From positions 25,571,188-25,635,187 of the forward strand of contig CM033747.1 of the NCBI GenBank assembly GCA_019671005.1: DNA of 64,000 nucleotides, given 5' to 3'. The stretch's first letter is position 1. Each line of letters starts with the position of its first letter. Below the pieces are notes generated by a model. That model did no database searches. It was not told where the DNA came from and saw only the letters and a list, made by a program, of their open reading frames with translations. Both the position numbers and the translations under genes were made by a program. The DNA is from Hibiscus mutabilis. Its lineage: Eukaryota; Streptophyta; Magnoliopsida; Malvales; Malvaceae. This document shows positions 1 to 9,700 of the stretch, piece after piece.

Positions 1-195
1 GATTTTAGGGTTGATTTGGGGTTATGATTCGAATATGTGGCCGACGGTGGCGATATCTCGACGGCAGTGGTAGTGGAGGATAGTGGCGGTGGCAGGTTTA
101 TTTTAGGGTTAGGGTTAGTTTAGAAATTTTAGGGTTTTTTGGGTTTGGGCCGGTCATGGGTCAAATCCGAGTCGGGTTATAGATTTGGGTTTGGG
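1..195. other. Unassigned flank of the MULE remnant
   Basis: No coding potential is recognised. The stretch is rich in TTAGGG-like and GGGTT words (for example near 105-118), but these are too few and too irregular to be a telomere array. Homology to the MULE transposase stops at about position 200, so this is either a deletion junction or unrelated sequence. Confidence 0.4.
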
Positions 196-2330
196 TTACC
201 TGGTTGGGTATTGTAAAGGGTTTGGGCTTGGGTCAAAACGGGTTATTATAATATGCTTCCCTTTAACGGACCAAACCTTAGCCAACCGGTAGTACGCCTC
301 TTTCACCAAGCTTGCTATTGGGAGATGACGTGATCCTTTCAGTACTTCGTTTATGCACTCTACAAGGTTGGTTGTCATTTGCCCATATCGTCTACCACCT
401 TCGTCATACGATTGGGCCCATCTTTCCCTCTCGATATTGTTCTCCCAACTCCAAACACGCTCGCCGTATTTTTATAAATTTGCCATCTTCCTCTCAAATT
501 CTTGTTGTACCAATTGATATCTTGTGCCATAATATATGTTTTTAGCATCTAGAAAATCAAAGCACATAATTGGATGGGCATGTGTAAAAAAGTTTAAAAA
601 ATGGTACTTACCCATGCTTAAAATCTCATTGCGAAGGTATGGATTTTTGAACTGCTCATAGCTGTTCTTACCGATGTGACGAACACAATATGCAGGGTAT
701 GCGTGCGGAGGTGTCCAATAACTTTCCTCTCAATTAATTGCTGCTTTGATAACTGTCCCTCAATCAGATATGATGCAGACCCTATCTTGTAGGACAACAT
801 GGTCACGTAAATTGGTCAAAAAGAAATTCCAAGCTTTCCCCGTCTCCCCTTCAACAATTGTCATGCAATCGGAATGACATTGCTCTCACCATCTTGCGCA
901 ACGAAAATCAAAAGTATGTGAGAGTATCTCCCATACAGCCACGTGCCGTTGACTTGGATCATACGTTTACAATATGGAAAGCCTTCAATGCATGGCTTGA
1001 AAGCCCAAAATAGTCGATGGAAAAATTTTGTACCTTCAACCAGTTGGCCTTGTCGGTCGTATGCATCTTTTGTTTCATTCCTCACAATGGTACCGAGGAT
1101 GAAACGGGTCATTGCTACCAATAAAGCTGGTAGCTCATTGTACGACTTATCGTAATCACCGTACACCAAATGTAATACATTCTCCCTTGCAAGCCACCCT
1201 TATTGTATTTTATTTGATATTCAAATTGTTGCGCAATGGTTGCCTGAATTGCTGAAACGGGAACCCTTGGATTCGCTTCGACCAACTTCATCACGTGATG
1301 CCTTATTACATTCGAGCTTAATTTGGTATGGTCCTGGTCGATGGATGTTCGTAAACACGTGTGATCGTCGTTGTACTTTGTAACCTCCCAACGATCTCTC
1401 TTCTTACCATACGAAACTCGAATCTTCCAATTGCACCCTTGTCCATATTTCACACACTTCGCAAAAAAAGTCCTCGGGGTAGATTCCGCAACCACGTAGT
1501 CCACATGCTGAATGATGCTATACTCTTTAATTGCCAATGTAGCTTCATTCTTTTCATAAAATCGAATCCTAAAAAATAATTCACCATGCTGACTCGAAGT
1601 TAATTGGGGCATATCTGGGAATTGCGGTGCCCTCATCGCATCAAAATCCACCGAGTTCATGTGAGCAGGAGGTTCATAGAATGTAATGTCGCCCCCGGTC
1701 TGAACAAATTCTCCAACACTGAAATTAGGGGCTTCACCAATGTCATCGGGGAACAAATCAAGATTTCAGTATCTTCATCTTCGCTGGAATCTTCAAGTGA
1801 TTATCCCCATCGACCATGTAGGTTCTCAACATTGGCATCAACAATCGGATCAAAAGTCAGACCGTGTGATGCTGCATATGTCGACGACCCACCTTGATGA
1901 AATCCACTAGATGTCCCAGTTGCCAATATTGCAACAAAATGCCTCTGGATATATCAAATTCGTTACCGAAACCCATTTAACTAGTTTCCCTAACTACGTT
2001 TATGGATGAGCTAGGAATATCACGCACTTCAGTAAACAATTCAACATTCTGAATATCCATAGAGCCATGATCTGCGGTCATTATTCCCACATCTGTATTA
2101 TCTTCGAGAGCTATTGTGGAATATCTGACTGGTTTGTCACATAGCCACCGATATCGTAAACCATGAATCTGAGCTCCAATTTTCTCCGATATCTTCTCCT
2201 TCAATACTCGAAGCGTGATATCTTTTTTAAATCTCATCTTCGTAAGGTTTTCACATTCAAATACAATATCGACATCAGTTTTCACCATTTGTCCATTGTA
2301 ATGAACATCCACAAAGCTGTTGTTGCTCAT
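196..2330 (-). pseudogene. MuDR-type MULE transposase, broken
   Basis: This is a decayed transposase of a Mutator-like DNA transposon, which would bind terminal inverted repeats and cut and paste the element. Reading on the minus strand, an ATG at 2330-2328 opens an N-terminal segment (2330-1977). The MuDR DNA-binding-type domain follows (1756-1170), with the pattern FFAKCVKYGQGCNWKIRVS and a conserved DHTC. The MULE catalytic domain comes next (1169-861, then 806-618), with FWAFKPCIEGFPYCKR and QVNGTWLYGRY. A late segment (378-196) reads MTTNLVECINEVLKGSRHLP, typical of the region before the SWIM zinc finger, which is missing. Pieces lie in different frames with stops between them. The first conserved acidic residue, Asp in the usual VDGT motif, is Asn here (codon at 948-950). 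The gene is therefore inactive. Family assignment is confident; function in the present genome is not expected. Confidence 0.85.
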
Positions 2331-2950
2331 TTTCTCTGCATGTTCGGGAAAAAATTTTCAATAATAATACACAAATCAAAATGAACAACTACAATGTCAC
2401 TAAACCTAATTTTAATCTACAAATAACAATAATTTTAGAACATACTACTTATTTACAGAAATATTTCGAATATATATTCGAATACACTTTAAAAAACTAT
2501 ACTAATTTCTCAAAAATAATAATTACGATTTTTTCGCCCTACTATAATCCTAAACAAAAATAAAACGTTCATCGTTCGTTTTAACATAACAATTAAATTT
2601 CAAACAACATCAAACTTATACGGATAAAAAAATCAAAATTTCAAACGACTTACAATATTTTCCCCACAACTTTCTTCTTCTGCTTCTTCTCCTTCTTTGC
2701 TCAAATTTTTACTCAATTTTTTCTAACAAATTACCTTCAACATCAACATAACATATTTAAATAAAAACAACTACAATTTTTCCCTTACATACCCCTACAC
2801 GAAATTTAATATTTACTAATAGGTTTCAAATAAAAAAAAGTACACTACCCCTATATAATTTAAAATTAATATAACAATTTAAAAAAAATTAAAGTACCAC
2901 CCTACACCTGCACCTACACCATTTTACCCAATCAGATAAAAAAACCCGAT
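2331..2950. other. AT-rich upstream region of the MULE remnant
   Basis: About 620 bases of very AT-rich sequence with no supported gene. It lies upstream of the transposase start on the minus strand, so it could hold the element's 5' leader and promoter. I could not identify a long terminal inverted repeat inside it. Confidence 0.4.
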
Positions 2951-3012
2951 GCATGCATGCCAGCCCTGCCTGCCACCCTGCCCGAGCCTGCAGGCCTGCA
3001 CCCCCATCCCGG

Positions 3013-3204
3013 TACTGTTCAAAGAAGGGGGGAGGGCAGTCCGCCTTTGAACAGTGCGCACTGCCCTCCCAGCATGCCACGTGTTAATGGGTACTGTTCA
3101 AAGTCGGATTGTAAACCCTATGCCTTTATCGATTTTTTATTATTTTTTAGTAAAACACTGTTCAAAGATGGGTTGAAATATGTTAGTTTACTGATTTGAA
3201 CAGT
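3013..3204. repeat. Cluster of ACTGTTCAAAG inverted and direct repeats
   Basis: The word ACTGTTCAAAG occurs at 3014-3024, 3093-3103 and 3157-3167. Its reverse complement occurs at 3045-3055, and a shorter inverted form at 3195-3204. A second pair, GGAGGGCAGT (3031-3040) and ACTGCCCTCC (3060-3069), is interleaved with the first pair. The patch is GC-rich against AT-rich surroundings. It could be a terminal region of the MULE or of a small unrelated MITE; the sequence alone does not decide. Confidence 0.6.
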
Positions 3205-3802
3205 AAACTACAATATTGTGGGAAATATTTTGAAGGAAACCATATTTTTGGAATTAAAAAAATTCTCCACAATATGAGGAGTTTATCCGTAAATTTTGAG
3301 ATCAAGAGGCTGACATCTCCACTAATTTAGCTAAATTCCAAATTGAGGTGCAAGAGTGGAATATAACAGTGTTTGGACACATAGGGCAAAAGAAAAAGGT
3401 GTTTCTTGCTCGGATTAAAGGTATAGACCGGGCACTTCGGCATGGATATTCAGATTATTTAGTGAACCTGGACCGACAATTGCGATCTGAATTAGATGAG
3501 GTCTTACGTCAATAAGAATCGTTTTTGGCGCAAAAGTCAAGAGCGCTATGGGTGAGGCATGGGGATAAAAACACCAAATTTTTTCATGCGTACACTATGC
3601 AACGAAGGCGATCGAATCATGTGCAAGGGCTTAGGGATGAGTCAAGGTCTTGGTGTACGGATCCGTCTAAGCTGCAGCACCTTGCGGTATCATTTTTCCT
3701 ATAGATGTTCACCAGTACAAGGGGCAACGTCGCAGGTTACTCAATTAGAGGGTGATTTCCAACTGCTGACCTGACTGCTCTACAGCTCTTATCGCGTCAG
3801 GT

Positions 3803-5111
3803 CTCGGTGGAGGAGGTTAAGGGAGTAGTTTTTGAGATGTCTCCTCTCAAAGCACCAAATATTGATGGTATGCAAGCTTTCTTTTATCAAAAAAAATTGA
3901 TCGACTATTGGTAGTAGTTTATGTCGTTTAGTCATGGATATTTTTGCGGGGAACTCCTTTGATTAGTCTTTGAATGAAACACTCTTGGTATTGATTCCTA
4001 AAGTCAGCGCTCTTGAGTTGATTAAGCAGTTTAGACCAATTAGTCTGTGTTCAATGGTGTAAAAAAGTGGTGACCAAAATAATTGTTAATCGTCTAAAGC
4101 CATTAATTGCGAATTTGGTTACATGTAATCAAACTAGTTTTATCCCAGGAGGTCCATTACAGATAATATTATTGTAGCTCAGGAAGTGATTCACTCCATG
4201 CGTATGAAGAAGAGGAATAAAGGGTGGATGAAATTAAAATCAATCTGGAAAAGACATGATAGTCTTGAGTGGGCTTTCATAGATGATATTCTGAAAGATA
4301 TTGGTTTCCCAGATTCGTTTAGGGGACTTATCATGAAGTGTATTTCTTTTGTATCCACCAGGGTGTTGTGAAATGGCTCTGTCTCTGATTCTTTTCGACC
4401 TTCTCGTGGGATACGTCAAGATGATATGTTGTTTCCATATCTCTTTGTACTCTGGATGGAGAGACTTGCACAAGCGATTCAAGGTAAAATTGATCAAGGG
4501 CTTTGGAAATTGATTCGTTTAGCGCCTGATGGCCCATTGATCTCTCATTTGCTCTTTGTGGATGACATGGTACTCTTTGCGGAAGTCTCCATGGACCAAC
4601 TTGTGGTTATTAAAGAAGTGTTGGAGGAGTTTTGTTCAGCTTCCGGGCAGAAGGTTAGTGTGGCAAAAACAAATATTTTCTTGTCCAAAAATGTGGAAGA
4701 GTCTTTACGATAGATAATTAGCCGCCAATTTGGTTTTATAGAGGTGAGTGATTTGGGCAAATATCTTGGGTACCCCTTTTGCATTCACATGTGTCTAAAG
4801 CCTCATATAATTATGTTGTGCAAAGAGTACGCGATCGTTTATCGGGGTGGTCAGCTAAATGCCTTTCTTTGGCAAGGCGAATTACCCTAACTAAGGCGGT
4901 GCTTTCAACTATATTGTACTATGTTATACAGTCCACTTTATTAGCAAGGGATGCATGTGATGAAAATGAGAGGCTTATAAGAAGTTTCATTTGGGGTCAC
5001 TCTGAAGGTAGGGGTATCCCTTTAGTCCGTTGGGATGATTTATGTAAGCCGGTTGTACATGGTGGCCCTGCTTTCGGGAACTTGCGGCTCAAAATGGTGA
5101 TTTTCTCATGA
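3803..5111 (+). pseudogene. LINE reverse transcriptase domain, frameshifted
   Basis: This would copy LINE RNA into DNA at a nicked target. The first recognisable block, near 3803-3900, matches the 'SPLKAP..DG..A.FYQK' start of plant LINE reverse transcriptase. The open segment 4426-4713 holds 'LFPYLFVLWMERLAQAI' and the catalytic FVDD box at 4555-4566, followed by 'SGQKVSVAKTN'. A further segment at 4779-5111 contains 'RVRDRLSGWSAKCLSLARRI', the conserved thumb-side motif. Stops and frame changes at 3775, 4371, 4713-4779 and 5111 show it is a pseudogene. The upstream endonuclease is absent. Confidence 0.85.
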
Positions 5112-5410
5112 AGGTGGCGTTCAATTTAATTCACAAAGGAGATCAATTTTGGGTCAATGTGTTACGCTCGAAGTATAAGGTTCACGGAGATTTTCCTGTT
5201 ACCTTAAACATGCGAATGTGTTCTCGCTTATGGAAGGGTGTGTGCATGGTATGGGACATGGATAAGCAGGGTGCGACGTGGAATGTGGGGGATGGCTCTC
5301 GAGTCGATTTTTGGCACGCCGCATGGTTAGGTGATATCAGACCATTGGTTAATTTTGTGACCACCTAGAGTCACTACCCTTCGTTTCTGTTAAGTCGATG
5401 ACCGAGGGGT

Positions 5411-5815
5411 TTGCATGGAAGTGGGATGAGATTAATTATGGTTTGCGCAGCATGTACTGCAGCGACAAAGCCACCTCTTCAGGGCCGAATAGCAGACGCG
5501 ATCGGGTGGAAGTGGGAACTGAGTCAACGTTTCTCAGTTAGCTCCGCATATGACTTGTGTGTTAGGGTAAAGAGGAACAATGGTGATCTGTTTTGGAAGG
5601 CTATTTTCAAGTATAGGGGCTTACAACGGATTAAGATCTTCTTATGGTTATTAGGGTGTGGTCGTATTCTAACCAACTCGGAGAGAGTTCGTCAGCACCT
5701 AACGGCTAATGCAAACTGTGGTGTATGTGGTGGTGGCCCTAAGACCATTCATCATTTCTTTAGGGAGTGGCCGACAGCCTTAGCGACATGGTCGAGTTTA
5801 ATCAAGGAGGATTAG
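5411..5815 (+). pseudogene. LINE zf-RVT zinc-binding region
   Basis: An open stretch of 134 codons that follows the reverse transcriptase in the order expected for plant LINEs. It has the 'FSVSSAYDL' entry, 'KIFLWLLGCGRILTNSERV' and a Cys/His cluster (CGVCGGGPKTIHHFF) typical of the zf-RVT family. The usual C-x2-C-x-H-x3-C ending is damaged, reading 'HHFFREWP' where a Cys would be expected. It ends at a stop and the next segment lies in another frame. Confidence 0.8.
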
Positions 5816-6036
5816 CTTGTGGAATTCTTGTCTATGGACTTCCGTAAGTGAATTCATGTGAACTTGGTGAATTCATCTTACTTTGTTTCGGAAAATGAGG
5901 ATTGGAACTTATACTTTGGGTCAATTTTGTGGTCTCTTTGGCTGTATCGTAATGCTTGTGTCTTTGATCTGGATAAATTGGAGAAGTTCTTTATTTTGGA
6001 AAATAGTAGGAATTTGAAAGTGATGCTGTTGCAGCT

Positions 6037-6570
6037 TTGCAGTCTAACCAGAATGCGACCACTGTTGCTGGTTGCTCGATTAGGACCAATGCTTTGTGGT
6101 CGCCTCCCCCAATTAAATGGTGCAAGGTGAACATAGATGGGGCTCGGGATGCAGTGAGCGGTGGAGGTGTGATATGGGATATTCGGAGGGCTGTTGGTGG
6201 CGTGACTTCACCAAAGCTGTTGGAATTTGCAGCATTGTTGAAGCATAGCTGTGGGAAGTGTACGAGGGGATATCGAATGCTTGGGCGATGGGAGAGAAAT
6301 GTGTCATCCTTGAGACAGATAGCTTGGTCGTCGTTCAGATGCTGGGAAAGGGTGAGCATACCGGAGGTATTACGCTGCTGCACCATGTCTTTGAGCTGTT
6401 GCGGCGGGACTGGTCTATCCAAGGGTGAGAATACTTTTCGAGAGGCGAACAAGGTGGCGGATTTGCTATGCAAAGCTGTTGATCATGGCTCACTGAATTA
6501 TCGGGTTTTCTTGGATGCACCATTGCTGGTCCTAGATGCTTTACAGGAAGATTGCTTGGCTCTGAACTAG
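6037..6570 (+). pseudogene. LINE C-terminal RNase H-like domain, two frameshifts
   Basis: RNase H removes the RNA strand of the RNA-DNA hybrid. The first strand motif 'WCKVNIDGA' (first catalytic Asp) lies near 6118-6144. The middle of the domain, including 'ILETDS' with the second Asp, is readable only in another frame (about 6270-6420). The end returns to the first frame with 'REANKVADLLCKAV' near 6440-6480. Two opposite frameshifts therefore flank the centre of the domain. This plant-type (RVT_3) RNase H at the end of ORF2 is known from many plant LINEs. Confidence 0.8.
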
Positions 6571-6615
6571 TTTTATTTGTTTCTTTTTAATTCATTTGTT
6601 CCCAAAAATATATAT

Positions 6616-7331
6616 TTATAATGTTATTTTTAAAGAATAAAATTTTTAAAATAAAATATTAATTAGAGTATAAATAAGTCGAGAAATAGATGACAAACAA
6701 GAATTTAAAAACAATTACACCAACGTTTAAATTGAATAAAATACAATATTAAAAAACTAAATAAAACAAATAATATCACGTCCGCGATATCCATATCAAC
6801 AATAATAGGATAAGATGAAGTATCAAGTCAAATCAATAAAATGTGGACCTTCACAATTAATAGTTTGTTGTACAAATCATGCCTATTTAAAAAAATTAAA
6901 AATAATAAGGGTGTAATTAAAAAAAATAATGGTCATTTTTTTTTGGGTAGAAGAATAATGGTCAAATTTAAAAACAAATGTTAAGAGTAGAGGTGATAAC
7001 GAGCAGAGGCGAGTTCGAGTCTAGACGGCTCGAAGCTCGTCGAACTCAAAATTTTAAACTCGAGTTAGAGCTCGAATTGGACAGTTTGAGTCCGGCTCGA
7101 GGCTCGAGCTCAGTTTGTTGCTTTCTTCAAATCGCTTTTAAATATTTTTTTGAAGCTTTGAAAAATAACATGTGAAAAACCTGTTTGAGAAAAGGTAATC
7201 TTTATTTTTAAAGTCCGCAAGTAACTATAGTATATTTTCTAAATTATACAAGTCTACAAGGAGAAGGAGATTTAAAATATTTAACTATGGTAATAAGTTA
7301 ACAACAATGAAACATACAAGTGTATATGGAG

Positions 7332-7363
<32 letters not shown>

Positions 7364-7389
7364 TTTCGAGTCTGTTCACGAGCTTTTCG
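6616..7389. other. AT-rich DNA with a GAGCTCG-rich patch
   Basis: No gene is seen. Positions 7000-7110 are dense in CTCGA/GAGCTCG words on both strands, a composition common in the ends of plant hAT-type MITEs. A related phrase, GAGTCTGTTCACGAGC, lies at 7369-7384. I could not define matching terminal repeats or a target duplication, so a MITE is only suspected. The right edge is the start of LTR F at 7390. Confidence 0.35.
7332..7359. repeat. (TA)n microsatellite
   Basis: A simple run of about 14 TA units in otherwise unassigned DNA. Confidence 0.9.
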
Positions 7390-9700
7390 TGTAATATCCC
7401 AATTTTTGGCCAGTGACCAAAATGTAAATTTTGAAAGTTTTGTGGCTAAAGTATAAACTTTGGAAAAGTTCAGGGACCAAAGTGTAATTTTCAAAAGTTG
7501 TGTATTTTAACCCCGTAAATGAATAGTTTACCCCCAAGAATGACGTTTTCGTGTTACCCGGATATTTTGTACGGAGTTTGTATTAAAGGCTATAAAGCGA
7601 TAAAGTTCAAAAAAATATTCGGATAATCGTATCCAATCGAATATCCAGAATATTCTAAAGGATGATAAGGCAAGGTTAATTATGTCATTTTACATGTCTA
7701 AGATATTTTCTTTGTGTTGGAAGAATTTGAACCCTTGGATTTAAGTTGATTTTCTATGTTAAACATGAGTTGTTGGATGAAAAATGGCAAGATCGTAATT
7801 TTGGCAAATCACAAGGGCAAAGTTGGTAAAATATTAAATCAAGATTAAATCTAGACCATTGGATGAAGAATGATGACATGTGGTACATTATGGATTCATT
7901 GGATTTGAGGACAAAACAATTATTTCAATATTTGGAAGATTTTCGATAATTATCTGAATAATAGATTAAGTTAGGAAAATTCAGTCTAAGTCCTTAAGAA
8001 AAGAAGATTTTATGAGATAATAGTATTTATTTTCCAAATATGGAAATATATAATTTTTGGAACAAATCCGATAGCTCGGTAAAGGTAAAATCGTAGTAGA
8101 AGTATTTAGTGAATATTAGGAAATCGGATTGAATGTAAAATTCAGAGACTATTCGTTCCATAAGCCATAGAAAACCATAAAATGATATTTATGGAATAGT
8201 GGCCAGTTAAGAAGGAATTAAATTAGTTAGATTATAATGGAATGACAATTTTGAAACAAACTAGTAAATAAAGACTAATTGGAGGGAAAATTGGTCATTT
8301 GACAAGGATGGAAATTTTGAAATATTTTTGAAATATTGAGAACGTTTTTGGGAGATGAAATATACATGGATTTAATCTTGGCCCTTGATTTTGGTTAAGA
8401 TTAAATTAGCCATTGGATTTAAAGGCTAAGTTGGTAATTTCACTATTTAAATGAATTTAAAATTCATTTAATAGTTACAAGTGTAAATTAATAGTGAAAA
8501 AGATGAACAAATGTTCATCTTTTCCAGCCATGAACCGTGGTGAAATAGGAGAAAGAAGAGGGAAATTTCCAAGCTCAATTTAATCCCCGAATCTCGGTTT
8601 TAAGGTAATCTTTCGAACTACAAAGTTGTTCTTCTCTTCGATCTCTATCTATTGATGTAAATTATTCATGGATTTCATGCTTGATTGATGATATTTTATA
8701 TGAGAGAGAAATTAGGGTTTATGTTCAAATTGGGGGTTTATGATTTTATGAATCTATGTTCGCTTTTATGTTGAAATCAAGCAAGAATGATGTTGGATTT
8801 ATTTTTTTGAGTTGTGACTTAAACCCTAAACAATTCAGCAACCTTGAAGAAGATTAGGGTTTATGATGATGAGTTAGTAATCTTTCAAGCTTGATTTGTT
8901 GTTTGGAATCAAAACCCTAAATTTAAACCCTAAAGGACTAATTTAGCAAGGTGTTAAAGTTAGGGTTTAAATTATGATTTTTAGAATTTGAAATGTACTT
9001 ATGTTGTTAATGATGTTTGAGGCATGAAAATGAAGTTAGAATGCTAAACTGATAATTATTCGAGCTAGTGACCATTTTGACAATTTGTCAAAAATGGATA
9101 ACCAATTCGACAATTTAGCAAAAGTAAAGGAAAATTTTTGGAAAATAGGAAATGTCTTAATTAGAACAAAAACAATCCTTTGGGGATCATTTGAAAAATC
9201 CGGTTCAAGTGTGGGGACCAAAATAAAACTTTTCAAAGTTTAGGTCCTAAAGTGTAAAGGATTAAAAATGTGGGGATCAAGCTTAAAAATTATTAATTAT
9301 AACTTGAAAGTGTCATTCGGGACTAAATTGAGTATTCAGCCAAGGTATTGGGCCTAAGGATAAATAAGAGAAAGATTTGATGTGAGTATATTTTAATATC
9401 TCGGATTGAATCGAATATAGGAAGCTTAAATAATTCAATCTAGTAATTGATGGATAGTTACTTAAATTACTTTCCATTATTATATTAAGATTTAATATGT
9501 ACTCACATATACTTGAAATGGTATATGTTATTGTTATAATATAGCTTCCAATACAAATCGAGATCAAATATGAAACAAGGACAAGGAAAAGGTTGGAGTA
9601 AAGATAAAGTAATCGAATTGAATAATGCAAGGCAAAGGTGAGTGCAACGCATACATAACATAATACATGAACGTTTTATACATCATTAGGAAGACTTGCG
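7390..9700 (+). repeat. LTR fragment F (chromovirus-type), no partner found
   Basis: The block opens with TGTAATATCCCAATTTTTGG. This resembles the starts of the B LTRs (TGTAAYGACCCAAATCTTGG) and, in reverse orientation, the D LTRs (TGTAACGCCC). It continues with phrases shared in style with D, such as 'GACCAAAATGTAAATTTT' and 'TAAGGTAATC'. This suggests the 5' part of a Tekay/Del-type LTR on the plus strand. It runs without coding potential into LTR A; the right limit is uncertain. It may be the 5' part of the same old LTR whose later part is B' (12749 onward). The bases before 7390 (TTTCG) and after the B' end at 52341 (CGATT) do not match as a target duplication, so that join is unproven. 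Confidence 0.45.

Larger units (their letters stand above)
3260..6615 (+). mobile_element. 5'-truncated plant L1-type LINE
   Basis: A non-LTR retrotransposon copy on the plus strand. It lacks the endonuclease domain and begins in the linker before the reverse transcriptase: around 3340-3500, in mixed frames, it reads like the 'QEWN..VFGHIG..K...LARI.GI' linker of plant LINEs. It then carries reverse transcriptase, the zinc-binding zf-RVT segment and an RNase H-like domain, all broken by frameshifts and stops. After the last stop (6570) comes a T-rich 3' end reaching a short CCCAAAAA at about 6600-6607, a plausible LINE tail. No target duplication was identified. 5' truncation is usual for LINE copies. 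The start is approximate. Confidence 0.8.

Noticed and set aside
60..125. Interstitial telomere tract
   Set aside because: Only two or three TTAGGG-like units, irregular and not of the plant TTTAGGG heptamer over any length.
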